Assembly (NCBI GenBank): GCA_001687465.1
Contig: LVLI01000194.1
Location: 248,001-312,000, forward strand
Direction: 5' to 3'
Length of the DNA: 64,000 nt
From: Halocafeteria seosinensis
Taxonomy: Eukaryota; Sar; Bigyra; Bicosoecida
Within the stretch, counting starts at the first letter, position 1; each line of letters starts with the position of its first letter. Shown piece by piece: positions 43,319 to 54,521 of the stretch. The notes beneath the pieces are model-generated. The model did not search any database, was not told the DNA's origin, and saw only the letters and a program-made list of their open reading frames with translations. A program made the translations under genes and the position numbers.

Positions 43319-45407
43319 ATGAATGGTATGAACTTCAACAAACTTCCAGCACAAAGTGACCTCCAGAATCATGTTTGGCGTGTTTCCGTGTTACAGGAAG
43401 CAATAACAACGGGAATGCGGCCGAGAATGGCACTGGCGCTAAGCCTGGAGGGGCGACGACCAACAAATATGACCGTCAAATTCGCCTGTGGGGAGCTGAA
43501 GGCCAGAAAGCCCTCATGGAATCCAGGATATGCTTGGTTCATGCAGGTCCTACCGGGACGGAGACCCTAAAGAACTTGGTTTTACCAGGTTGTGGACACA
43601 TCACCATTTTGGATGACGCGACTGTGAGTGTGCAAGACTTGGGAAACAATTTCTTTGTGACTAAGGATGACATTGGAAGTCCTCGAGCAAAGGCCTGTTT
43701 GGATAATCTCCTTGAAATGAATCCGGATGTCGAGGGCACCTACTGTGCCGATAATGTTCTCGATAAGGTAAACAATAGTGTCGAATTCTTTGACCAATTT
43801 AGCGTCGTCATTGTGACCAAACTGCGGCGAACCGAGCTACTGAAGCTGGCGTCTCACCTCTGGAACCGAAATACCCCTCTCGTCGTAAGTACTGCATGTG
43901 ACCAGGATGACAGTAATTCGATAGCACGAATTTTAGGTACCACAGGTCGCGAAATCGTACGGCTTAATCGGATATATCCGTGCTCAACGGCAAATACACC
44001 CTGTCTTGGATTCCAAACCAGACAGCAGGGAGGGCCAACTGGATTTGAGATTGGATTCGCCCTTCCCTGAGTTGCAGGAATTCGCTGATTCAATCAACCT
44101 GGACACTTGTGGTAAGAATGAAAACAGATGGCACGTTTGCGTTTTGCTGATACTTTATTAGGTGCTACTCGTTCGATTCAGACGACATGACGTACAAACA
44201 CATCCCGTATCCTGTGCTGCTTTTGAAAATTGCAAACATGTGGACCGACGAGGGTAATCCTATCCCGAAAACTGTAAATGAGAAGAAGCAATTTAAGAAG
44301 TTCATTGAAAAATGCTCACGGGTTCCTCAAAGTGAAGCGGATAACTTCTCGGAAGCCGTAGAGTCAAGCCACAAAGTATGGAAGAGTCCTCAATATTTTG
44401 GAGTAGATGAGGCGATTAACCATGAAAAGGCGCAAAACCCATCCGCGGACGATGATAAATTTTGGATTTTGGTGCATGCTTTACGAAGGTTTATGAATGA
44501 AGTTACCACGAACCGAGTTCCATTGACAAACTCTGTTCCCGACATGACAGCTACAACAGACTTGTATATGCGCTTGCAAAGAGCATATCAGCAACGTGCA
44601 CAACTGGAGCAAGCAAAGCTGAAACAATTTGTGACAGAAGCGTTGCGAAACCTAGGACTTCCTAGTGATTATATCTCTGAAGATCTGTTCGATAGTTTTG
44701 CTAGAAATGCCCAGTTTATTACCTGTGTCGGGTAAGTTTTAACGTTGCTGTATTAGTGGGTGTGGTGTGAGTAGGACTACGACGACGGTTGCCACGCAGG
44801 TATAGATCCATTGAAGAGGAGCTCACCTCGGCTTCGAAGAAGAAGGGCGATATTATGGATGAATTGAGTATGGCCGCTTCAGATGATCATCCCTTCAAGT
44901 GGAAGTTGGTGCTGCAAGGGGCTGACAGGTATCTCGAAGAGTACGGCGAATTCCCCTCCTGCAAAGAGCAAGAGGTAAGATGGCACTTTTTTTTGCTTTC
45001 CCGGTTTAAGATTGTTGATTTCATCAGAAAATGCTCAATTCTGTCCAGAAAGATGTACAGCAAACGAAATTACTTATGAAATGCGTACAAGAAGTGGTGA
45101 ACCGCCTAGGGCTTCCAAGCACGTACGATGCCATGGGAGAAGAGCGAAATCTAGTTAGCGAGGCATACTGTCAGGAAATGTAAGTGCCGTGTTCCTTCAG
45201 TATCTTTTAACATGTATAGACATACAAAATACAACTATGTTTTTCAGCCGACGCTACGAGGGTCACGAACTGCATAGTATTGCCTCAGTAGTGGGTGGCA
45301 CCGCATCTCAAGAGATCGTCAAACTTCTAACCAACCAATTCGTACCGATAAACAATACTTGGATCTTCAACGGTATCAAGAGTGAATCTGCCACGATGGA
45401 GCTGTAG
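43319..45407 (+). CDS. NAE1: NEDD8-activating enzyme E1 regulatory subunit (APP-BP1/AXR1/ULA1)
   Basis: Seven exons (43319-43325, 43397-43884, 43937-44111, 44182-44731, 44800-44974, 45049-45179, 45248-45407) join in phase to 561 residues, close to the 534 of human NAE1. The start Met sits in a 7-nt coding exon. Landmarks are TNKYDRQIRLWGAEGQKAL, CGHITILDDATVS, NNFFVTKDDIG, AKSYGLIGYIR with HPVLDSKPDS, DLRLDSPFPEL, and at the end HSIASVVGGTASQEIVKLLT then a beta-strand tail. NAE1 dimerises with UBA3 to adenylate NEDD8 for cullin modification. The long helical middle (44187-45180) is the catalytic-cysteine half-domain, which carries no catalytic Cys in NAE1. The second intron is only 52 nt. It ends 69 bp from the convergent small heat-shock gene. 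Confidence 0.93.
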
Positions 45408-45476
45408 TTCATTGCTCTACGAAGACGAAGAGGACAAGCTTAGGGAAAAACTCTGTATCATGGCTACGATCCCTGT

Positions 45477-46377
45477 TTACTCAATCTTAATCTTCCGGGA
45501 TTTTGCTTTGGCTTCTTCTTTCTTGGGTAGAGTGACATGGAGAACTCCGTCTTTCTGCGAAGCTTTGATGGCGTCCTTGTCAACTCCAGGGGGAAGTTTC
45601 ATAGACCTTTCTTGCTTGCCACCAAACCTTTCCTGTGATCAGCATAGCGGCGGCTTGGTAAACTTGTTTGAAGACGATATCATTCTATGAGTGCGAGCGA
45701 TAACATACCTGGCGATGCCAAGTTACCCCACTTTTTTCCCCTTTGCTCACCTGCCTTCCCTCATCGTGGGCGCGAATCGTCAGAACGTCATCGTCGAGAT
45801 CAATGTCGATTTTGTCTTTTGGAATACCGGGTACATCCACCGACATATCGTACTTGTCATCATCTTCCCGAACATCTAATGCCATCGAATGCTTTAGGGG
45901 AAATCGGAAACCAGCTGGTTCTAGCTGCTCCTGTTCTCCTTCAGGAAGGATACTCAGGCCCACTTTGGACAGGTCGTCCAAGCCCAGAGCTGACAGTGTG
46001 TTGAAAGGGTCAACCTGCATAAATTTGCATTTACCCTTCGATGTATGCAATCAAGTTCATCTCCATCTGAGAACGAAACCACATACCCAGTGTCCATTTG
46101 TATCGTGGTTAACCAATTGTTCCACATCATTCCTGCAAAACCGTCAAGTTCAAGGTGTAGAACATTCCGAATCCAGAACTACTGGTACGCTTCGTACACA
46201 CCTTAATCGTTCAAATTCACGAAGTATGCTATCAGAGCTGTCCTGCAGTGATTGTCTAGCTACTTTGGTTTCACCCTGATCCTCTTGTTTTTTGCGCTGA
46301 TCCTTCTCTTTCGCCGCCGTCACCGACGAAGCCGCCAGTATTACGCAGAGTATCTGGATAGCATAGAAGACTTTCAT
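45477..46377 (-). CDS. Small heat-shock protein (alpha-crystallin/HSP20) with signal peptide
   Basis: Four exons (46377-46202, 46133-46088, 46014-45751, 45632-45477) join to 213 residues. The N-terminus MKVFYAIQILCVILAASSVTAA is a clear signal peptide, here written as MKVFYAIQILCVILA plus SSVTAA. Residues about 100-195 are an alpha-crystallin domain: MALDVREDDDKYDMSVDVPG, KDKIDIDLDDDVLTIRA, then RSMKLPPGVDKDAIKASQKD and GVLHVTLPK. The tail RKIKIE contains the I-x-I oligomerisation motif. Small heat-shock proteins are ATP-independent holdases. The signal peptide places this one in the secretory route, probably the ER lumen, but no K/HDEL retention signal follows. The plastid-type Phe motif after the signal peptide is absent. 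It is convergent with NAE1 and 271 bp from the next gene. Confidence 0.88.
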
Positions 46378-46648
46378 TGCTGCTGGAGATTTCTACGGCG
46401 TTAAATAGTTATTTCCACCAATGTGAGCAATGCTGCGCAACTATTTCAGAAGGAGTTTCGAAGCTTTATTTCGTGTTCGTCGCTGTCTTAGATCAATCCA
46501 CATTAAAATTAGGCACTGATACAACTAAGTCGTCGAACAAATTAAGTTTCAGCGGAAAGGGTTTCTCCAGAATTCCAAACATTCTTCAAGTAGAAACAAT
46601 AGTTTACGACTAAATCACTAGTTGGACCCACTGAGCTGTTCGAATACG

Positions 46649-47265
46649 TCAGGTAAAGAGTATGAGAAGAAATAGCACGAATGCCACAATAGATAAAACC
46701 ACCACGACACAACACCAATGAGGTCCTCCTGCAGAGCATGAACGACTCAAGCGTCAATGGTGGCGTGACATACATACACAGCAAGCAAGCAAGCAAACCA
46801 TACCATTCTCCTGAATAAACTTTTGAATCTGGCGCGTTGTATACTCCATCTTGGACTGTGTTTCATCGACTTCTTCCTGAGTTTCTTCAATCATTCTGCA
46901 TCCATTGTACACCAGTGTACGAGCACCATCGTACCACTTGTAGGACAGAAAAGAGTGCATTATTACCTTGTCTGTTCAGTCATCTCACTGCTAATGTGCT
47001 TGGACATCTCAGATATACGGGATAAACTACTTTCTAGAGCCTCTAAATGGCTGTCCTGCTGCTGGAGGTGGTACTGTTGCAAGCTCTGCTGGTCCTCGAA
47101 AAACGCATCATTGGGGTTCCTACCCCCATTGACCCCACTAGAATTTTGTGTAGAATAAGATGAGCTGCCATTTTGTCCATTTAAGGCTGAAAATGAAGAG
47201 CTAGAGCGCTCCAAAAGCCGAGCACGCTCATCGTCAGCTTGAGCTCTCGAGTTGGCTCGGGACAT
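46649..47265 (-). CDS. Qc-SNARE (syntaxin-6/8-like)
   Basis: Three exons (47265-46967, 46895-46804, 46728-46649) join to 156 residues. The N-terminus is short, charged and Ser/Asn-rich. Residues about 65-130 are a SNARE coiled coil with the zero-layer Gln at ...SSEMTEQTRMIEE, and the C-terminus is a single membrane anchor (VVVVLSIVAFVLFLLILFT) after a Cys pair that could be acylated. This matches Qc-SNAREs such as syntaxin-6, syntaxin-8 or plant SYP5/6, which complete four-helix bundles in Golgi and endosome fusion. The N-terminal three-helix regulatory domain of many members is absent, making it shorter than usual. The exact subfamily cannot be settled by eye. Confidence 0.83.
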
Positions 47266-47442
47266 AATGCAACTACTACAGACTGGTTCACCTACGTATC
47301 AATATGTTTATATACGTTTCTTTGATATGATGTCACAAAAATAGTCTTATTCATCATGACAATCAGCTACCGTATGGCTCCACTACACAAACTTCACAAC
47401 GCTCTTGTTCATACCGTACCCACACAGTCGTTAAAGAGTGCT

Positions 47443-49094
47443 CTATGGAGACGATATAACGCCTTGCTTTGATTGATACGACTGGTACCTTGTAGGTGAA
47501 TTTCCACCACCGTAAGATCCACCTCCGGGGCGACGTGACGGGGAGCTACCGCCACTGGAAACACTACTGCCGGTAGGAGGGAAAATACGCCGGTGTAATT
47601 CTGAAAGCAAGGATTCATGGGACAGGAGCGTATTCAGAACTTTTTCACGGTCTTTCCCCGAAAAATCCTCATAACTAATACGCTCTTTCTCCTCCTCGGT
47701 AACATGCTCCTCTTCGTCTTCATCCGCTACATCGTCTGGAAGCTTACTGCCCTCCGTACGTCCTCTCATGGCTCGGCGCTTACGCTTGGCAATCTCGGCA
47801 CGAGCATCGTCCACACATTGGAGGAAAAACCTTTCCAATTCCGTTCTACTGCTGACTTCGTTGGCATATTGCCGTCGGACTGTAGATAAATTTCTCTTTT
47901 CTTGTTCCAAGAGTTTCTTGTACTTTTCAATGGTTTCCTTGTACCGTTCTTCTTCCTCATTGCTCATAGCATAACGGGCAGAGTGCCCCTGTTGTTGGCT
48001 CTGAGCCCTCACTTGCTCATACGCTGATTGATGGCGTTCAGCAGTTGCTCGAGCCTGTTGCACTTCCTGCTCTAATGTGTCTATTTCTGAAGAAGCACTA
48101 TCAAGTTCTTGGCGTAACCTCGCATTATCCTTCTTGGCTGCCACAAGCTGGCGAATGAGGTACTCTCGGTCGTCTTCTTGGGTTCTGAACTGAGTCTTTA
48201 ATCGGGAATTTTCTTGGTTTAAAGCTTGATTGTGACGATCAAGCCTATCTGCCATCTCTTTAGCCCATTCAAGCTCTTTCTCCAGTTGCCGGTTTTTCTC
48301 TATCCATACAGCAGCACCATCTTGGGCATTGGACCGCTCTTTTTCTAGTTCGGTCTGCGGAAATAGGTACGCCATGTGTTCGTGCGGAATGAACGACTCA
48401 GAAGAACGAGGGCAATCCGACATACTTGTACATCGAACAAGCGAGCTCGGAACGCACGTAGTAGGTCTCGTTCTTGCTCTTGCAAAATACGCGCGGTTTG
48501 CTCCTGCACATGTTCGACGTTGCCTTGGATATTGCTATGCATTTTCCGTAACCGATTCATGTGCGCTGCTGCAAGCTTATCTGGCGGCATATCCTTCGCA
48601 TTTTTCTGTAGTACATGGATCGCACATTGTCATGGTATCCACAATATATTCCATATCAAAAATAGCAACTTACCCCCTCCAACTCCTGCTCCAGCGCCTC
48701 TATTCGACCTCGATATTCTCGTTCACGGTTAATATAATTCGACTGCATTCACGTAGACACACGCCGCATGTCAATGTAGCATACATTTAGGGTAAAATTT
48801 TGCCCTTGTGAGACCTGAGTTCGTCGTAAAGAGCAGTATAACTGCGATGGAAGCACATACCTGTTTCCGGTCTATATCATCCTGTAGTGAGCGCAGTTGG
48901 CTCTCCTGTTGCACGTCTGTGGTTTCATCACGAAAAGTACTCGTCCCTTGACCTTGTTCTGTGGTGGATGTGTGAGTAGTTGCATGATAATGCCCTGAAA
49001 CAGAGGATTGACGATGGCTTGCTCCCTGCTCCCCGCCGCGAGTGCCGGAGGACGCCGATAGCGGCTGCGCAGAGGGTGATGCTGCTCCTGACAT
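47443..49094 (-). CDS. Coiled-coil protein, probably ciliary
   Basis: Four exons (49094-48861, 48742-48674, 48605-48426, 48354-47443) keep phase and give 464 residues. The N-terminal 60 residues are Ser/Thr/Gln-rich. A nearly continuous coiled coil then runs to about residue 400 with highly conserved-looking blocks: AHMNRLRKMHSNIQGNVEH, ERDLLRAFRARLFDVQTELE, DDREYLIRQLVAAKKDNARL and SSRTELERFFLQCVDDARAE. The C-terminus is Gly/Ser/Pro-rich. I recognise the style as that of widely conserved axonemal or basal-body coiled-coil proteins but cannot name the orthologue. It shares a 238-bp divergent promoter with DRC4, which supports a ciliary role by co-expression. What it binds is unknown. Confidence 0.78.
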
Positions 49095-49332
49095 GGTTCC
49101 ACCACTGCACTATCTCTAATATACCTCTATAAACTCTGTATATCCAACAAATACGCAGGATATAATGGGTTTATAGCCTCGTACAAGTTGTACAATATCC
49201 AAAGTTGAAGTTGGTGCAACGGCGTTAACGGCTATTCCATTGTACACTGTATACAAGGTGAACACCCTTGGTTAATATTTGTCTTGAACTGTTTTCTTTG
49301 GCTATAAAGAGAGAGAGAAAGAGAGAGAAAAA
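49095..49332. promoter_or_regulatory. Bidirectional promoter of two ciliary genes with TGTAC palindromes
   Basis: The 238 bp between the divergent coiled-coil and DRC4 starts contain GTACAAGTTGTAC (49181-49193) and TTGTA-CACTGTA-TACAA (about 49240-49256), both inverted repeats. A purine-rich (GA)n tract follows at 49309-49330 and abuts the DRC4 ATG. A TATAAA at 49303-49308 is too close to the ATG to be a normal TATA box. No clear RFX X-box was seen. Confidence 0.45.
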
Positions 49333-51280
49333 ATGCCACCGAAAAAAAAGGACAAGAAGAAAGGGGGGAAAAAGGAGAAAAAGGAGGAAGAGGTCCAGCC
49401 TACGGAATTCGATAATTACACCACAGAGGAGCTAGAAGAGACTATTAGGGACTATGAGCAGAGGCTGGACAAGGCCCAGAGGGACAGGAACCAGATCCAA
49501 ATCGACCGGGATACCGTGCAGTCGTTTTTTGACGTGACCAAAGAGGAACTGGAAGAAATCAAATTGGCGACATTAGCCAAAGATAGAGAAATTGAGGTGA
49601 GTTGTGGCAGTAAGGCTGGAAAAGAATGAAGCGTAATGTTTTGTGGGAGATCCGACGTTGGCTCACCGTCCTTCATGTATGCCTCTGTACAGAGTGCCGA
49701 AGAGAACCACAAAGCGGAAGTTCGAGTGTACTCTCAGAAAGTGCGTCATCTGGAATATGAACATTCGAATAACATGAGAGAAATTGACGAAGCTGCGCAA
49801 GAGGAATATAAAGGGGAAGATCAGTATCATGACACGTAAGCAATTATCCCGTCTTGGCATTTTTTCTTGTACTGTGATGTAACGTACATCTGCAGTCAAA
49901 TTGACGAGCTACGCAAGAAAAAAATATCCCTAAAAGAGCAACTTTCTGAGCAAGAAAATGCGCATGCTGAGGAGGTACAAAGCTTGAAATCAAGCCACGA
50001 TAAATACATTTACAGTTTGCGTCAAGCCTTTGACAAACACATGAGCGAACTAAATGGAAGGTTCGTGATACGTACAGCCATGCCTGTCGGATTGTCACGT
50101 GCACTGTGCTTGCTTGCTAAGCAGATACCAAGAAAGATTAGATAAACTGATCCACGATCTTGAGCTACGGCGCAAGGTGGAATTGCACGAAGTGGAAGAA
50201 AGAAAGAACGAACATATAAACGACTTAATTCGCAATCACGAACGACAGTTCACCAAGATGAAGGTGTGCCTTGATTCGATATAAGTTACCAACCAATGGA
50301 TAGCGGGAGAACCTCGTTCGTTGACTTTCTTGTGTACAGGACTTTTACAACGATATCACGCGAAAGAATTTGAAGACAATATCTGATCTGAAATCCCAGA
50401 TTAAGGACATGAACGAGAAACAAGTCCGTATCGACGCCCAATGGTTGTTTGGCACATATGTGTTACCAATGCCGTGTTTTTGGTTTGCAGGTGGCTAACC
50501 AATCCTTGATGGTTGATATTGCTGAGGAGAATAAGAGACTTGCTGATCCCCTAACAGTGGCCACGGCTGAAGTGCAGAGCTTGAAAGCTGATCTGCGCGA
50601 TGCCGAAAAGGACCGGTTGGCCTTAAAAAATGCACGTGCTAGACATAAAGTAAGTGCATTAGAATATGTATTTCTGCGTGTTTGCGTCTGACACTGCCAA
50701 TTGCCCGGTTTACACTTCTGCAGGGGTTGGCTAAAGAAATACATGACCTAAGGAACAAACACGACCAGACAGAAGCGGAATACGAAAAGCTTGAGAAGGA
50801 ACGGGATGAACTATATTCCAAGTTCGAAGATGCGATTAGAACGGTGCAAGATCGAGTTGAATTCCGCAACAAACTACTGGAACAGAAATTGGATGCTATT
50901 GCCGAGGAGCATGAAAACAAATCAGCACAATTGCAAGAGGTTATCTCTGCTGCCGAACTCGATCCATCCGCATTAGAAATGGTGAACGAGCGCCTTGATA
51001 GTATTCTTGGTGAACGTAGCCGTATGCTAAAGGACTTACAGTATCAGGTAGGTTGTCCATCACGGTCACAATATCTTGGACACGTATGTACAAGTGGATG
51101 GTGGCTATCCATGACTTACAGGTTGCACGCGTAACGAAAGCACACAATGATGCTTTGCGAGTATATGAAGCGAAACTGCAGGACATGGGAATTGACACCA
51201 GTAAGCTGGGTCATAAGCCGCTACCCACTAGTGCTGGGTTGGGCCCTGCCGGCTTGGTTGCTCGGTCGACGTTTAAGTGA
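49333..51280 (+). CDS. GAS8: DRC4/GAS8, nexin-dynein regulatory complex subunit
   Basis: Eight exons are read: 49333-49596, 49693-49835, 49896-50060, 50125-50263, from 50340, 50491-50649, 50724-51047 and 51122-51280. All but the exon 5/6 junction are certain; exon 5 could end at 50423 (donor GTCCGT), while the better-looking site near 50442 breaks frame. The product is about 475 residues of almost continuous coiled coil after a Lys-rich [14 protein letters not shown] start typical of DRC4. Landmarks include [27 protein letters not shown]-type heptads, [39 protein letters not shown] and [20 protein letters not shown]4 forms the base of the nexin link on axonemal doublets and is needed for flagellar beating. 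It ends 22 bp from the convergent MATE gene. Confidence 0.92.
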
Positions 51281-51302
51281 AGCAAGAGGTTTGACTTGTG
51301 TC

Positions 51303-53198
51303 TCATTCTTGCGATTTCTCTATAGCTATAAGAGACATTTGTTTCCAGTCTATCCCGAGCAAGTACACAATCTGGCTGGCGGTAGCGACGCTCGCACCCA
51401 GTGTTTCGCCGTACCAAATGCCGGGCAATTTTAGGGCAGCCACAATCGCTAGAGTGTATGCTAAAGGCAACCCCACTATCCAATAGGCTATGAAATTGAA
51501 GAGCGCTCCTAGATTCTGTTTCCCCATGCCGCGCATGATACCTGCTAGCACACACTGCTGAGCATCTACAAAATTAAAGAGAGCCATCAAGGGCAAGAAG
51601 TGAGCGACCATTGATTTCACAGTTCCATCGCTACTGAAGACAGAACCCCAGAAATCTTTTACTGAAAAAACAAATGCAACATTAACGATGGAATATACCA
51701 GGCCCATTAGAATGCTAACAAAAGCTGTACGCTTGCTGTCCACTATCCTTCCATCACCAAGAGCTTGTCCAACACGAACGCTTGCAGCTATTGATATCCC
51801 TAGAGGCACGTTAAAACTGATATTTGCCGTCAGGGCTAAGATAGAATGCGTTGCCAGTGTATCAGTTGAAATTAAACCGGCAATGATCGACAGTATTTCA
51901 AATGCCCCCCACTGCAGACATACAGAGTAACATGGTTTAATTAGCAACGATAGAGATATTATTCAAAACCCACGAACCTCTAGAGAAGTCTGGGCCGCTC
52001 CGGGAAATGCCAAGGCTGCAAACTCCTTCCAATTCTTGAATGCCTCCTTCCAATGCCACCCTGTCCATGTTTTACCTATAACTTTTTCTTCTTCACTGAA
52101 ATCCCTGTCACCGTTTGTGTCGCCATTAATCAGTCCCGAGGATTCTTCATCAGAGTCTCCTTCCGACCTCTCTCCAGGAGAACAGAGGGTTTGTGTTTGC
52201 CGTTCAGAGTCTAGCAAAATATAGTCACTGGAAAGCGATCTACCTGCACGGTTGAGAGGCAGTTCCTCCACCTTAATTTGTTGGCACTGATTGAATTCCC
52301 CTTGTGTTATTTCTGTTATTTCTTTCCTTCTCACCCAAATATACACCGCTAGAGAGGTAAACATCAGCCACTGGGCTACGCTGGTAGCCAGAGGGGCGCC
52401 GTAGAACCCGAGAGATGAATGATACACCAGTGTGTACGCAAGGATAACGTTACACACCACACCAATAATAGCTGATACCAGCGGGAAGAACACCTTGTTT
52501 TCCGTTTGCAAAAACCGTTTAAGTACTTCAAACATTACAACAGGCCACAATCCTATCATCATGTAGCGGATGTATGCTTCTGCCAAATCTACTGTTTCTT
52601 TTTCTTGGCCCAAATGTATCAACAATTGGCCTGCACCAGCAAATGCAAATACCCCATCAGGTACTGGAGGCAACCACAATGCTTCTTCTTTTTCTTTAGC
52701 ATACCCGCAAACCACCATAGAATAGACAAAGGGAGCACTGCAACGAGAGTCAGAAAGCATGCCCCTCGCAACGTTACAATCCCTACCCGTTCAAACTTCT
52801 TGGCACCGAATGCTTGAGACCCCAAAGTGCCTACCGCAGTAGTCATGCCGGTAGCAATAGAAATACCAGTGCAGTTTGTCCACATGCTTCCTAAAGCTGC
52901 GCAAGAGACCACCATATAAGTTCAATTGTGGAGGAAACAATGTCGTATCTTACAAGCTGCAGCCAATTCAGTCGCACCAAGGTGTCCCACAACAAGGGTA
53001 TTAGCTATTTGGAGGGAAAGCTGCAGGAGCGGGGAAAACAAATTCCTTTCGATTGATCGCACAGCGGATCCAAATTTACCCATGTATTACCTCGAGAGCG
53101 TACGTGAGCATGATGGGTCCTGCCAACTGAAATATTTGGCGGCATTCCCACCAAGCAGCCTTTCGCTCGTTGGAGTCTTTGCATATTGGAAACCACAT
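51303..53198 (-). CDS. MATE-family multidrug/organic-cation antiporter, copy 1
   Basis: Five exons (53198-53091, 53020-52954, 52896-52705, 52630-51978, 51911-51303) join to 542 residues. Twelve hydrophobic segments are visible, with MATE landmarks: QIANTLVVGHLGATELAAA, GMTTAVGTLGSQAFGAKKF, LGFYGAPLATSVAQW, and in the second half SVRVGQALGDGR and GALFNFIAYWIVGLPLAYTL. A long acidic Ser-rich loop (residues about 245-310) joins the two six-helix halves. MATE proteins export organic cations or metabolites in exchange for H+ or Na+ at the plasma or vacuolar membrane. The donor after exon 4 is GTTCGT rather than GTAAGT. Copy 2 lies 1.3 kb away in the same direction with introns at matching codons. 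Confidence 0.92.
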
Positions 53199-54287
53199 TT
53201 CCGTAGGCCTCTTTGAGTGTGGTTGTACTACCCAATTCCAGTAGAGTCTATTGTCAATTCTTCCTGTGGCAACATGCTCCTCGTAGGCTGTAATTCCACC
53301 ACGGACTCTGCAGCACCAAAGAAGAGATAGAAAATGTCATCTTCCCTCGAGAGAAACTGAAATCCTGTGAGAGGGGCAGCACACACAATTTCGTGCGCAT
53401 CTCCCTTCTGGAAGAGATTATATATACTATCCCCAGATTTTGACTCTCAAACACTACTTTATAAAAAAAAAAGTGTCAAGAAACACGTCTGGGACAATGG
53501 ACAGGGCTCATTTCAGCAGGAATCCAGGACGGTCAGAATTGCAGAACACATATATGTATTGTGATCAGTGCATACGTGATAATGCTCACAAAGAACGCAG
53601 CATATAAAGGTATCCTCATTCCGTCCTCTTTTTTTTCTTTTTTTGGCTTCCTGCAGACCCCCAAAAGCCCTTTTCCATGGCTTTCCCACCCTGACCCATG
53701 CACACTCTATGTTGGATTACATGTGTGCATGTACGTACTTGGTGAAACTGAGTGGAAGAGCGCGAATTAGACAGCAATGGGCCTTGTATAGGGCATTTTC
53801 ACCCCTGAAAGGCCCCGGGGTCCTTCAGCTTCTCCAACCATACAATATGGAACCCTACAACCACTAGTGGTGGTAGTCTAACGTACTAAAAATCATGGCG
53901 TTGTACAGCAATTTATCACTCTTATGGATCAATACAATGAAATGTGACGGCATGGACTGACTCTTGGACAGAGCGGAGTTAGGTATCACACGATTCCCTG
54001 TGGAATCCTTTGCTTCATTTAAAATAATCTACTTTTGATTCTAGAGGAGAGCATTTCGCAGGAATCACTAGTTTCGAACCCGGTGTTAGAATGCTCTAGA
54101 TTTCTCGCCTTGCGATGCCACAGATCCCTTCACGTACGAAGTTATGGTAGGTGCGTCTAAACATGCTATTCGTCTCCATCGATTCGGCCACAAACGGTGC
54201 GTAGTCCCTCCTGAAGGCATCAGGGGAAGAGTGACATCTCATTCTAGTTTCTGCCGCCTTCGCTTGACAGGGGGCATAGTTTCAAAG

Positions 54288-54342
<55 letters not shown>

Positions 54343-54521
54343 GGCACGGGAAACAAAGAGTTCCGACATTCGTGCAAACCTATTTTCCCGAAACCGCGTT
54401 TCCGGAGATCTGTCCAGCCATTCCCGCTTTGTACTGGCCATTTTAATTCCATGCGCTGCAGTCTTTGGCTGAAGCTCCACGTTCTTAACAATGCCCCATC
54501 CACTTGAAACTTCTCCCCGGA
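53199..54521. other. 1.3-kb spacer between the two MATE genes
   Basis: It should hold the promoter of MATE copy 1 and the 3' end of copy 2. It contains a (CA)26 microsatellite (54289-54340) and short homopolymer runs. No further gene is supported. Confidence 0.35.
54289..54340. repeat. (CA)26 microsatellite
   Basis: Twenty-six uninterrupted CA dinucleotides, directly read, 180 bp beyond the stop codon of MATE copy 2. Confidence 0.97.

Noticed and set aside
46540-46600. Heat-shock element upstream of the small heat-shock gene (TTC/GAA units)
   Set aside because: The units (TTCTCCAGAATTCC) are not spaced as contiguous 5-bp inverted repeats, so a true HSE is not supported.
49303-49308. TATAAA as TATA box for DRC4
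   Set aside because: Only about 25 bp before the ATG, leaving no room for a leader; probably coincidental.
54060-54090. GGGTTCGAAA on the minus strand, similar to a tRNA B box
   Set aside because: Flanks do not form a T stem and no A box lies at the right distance.
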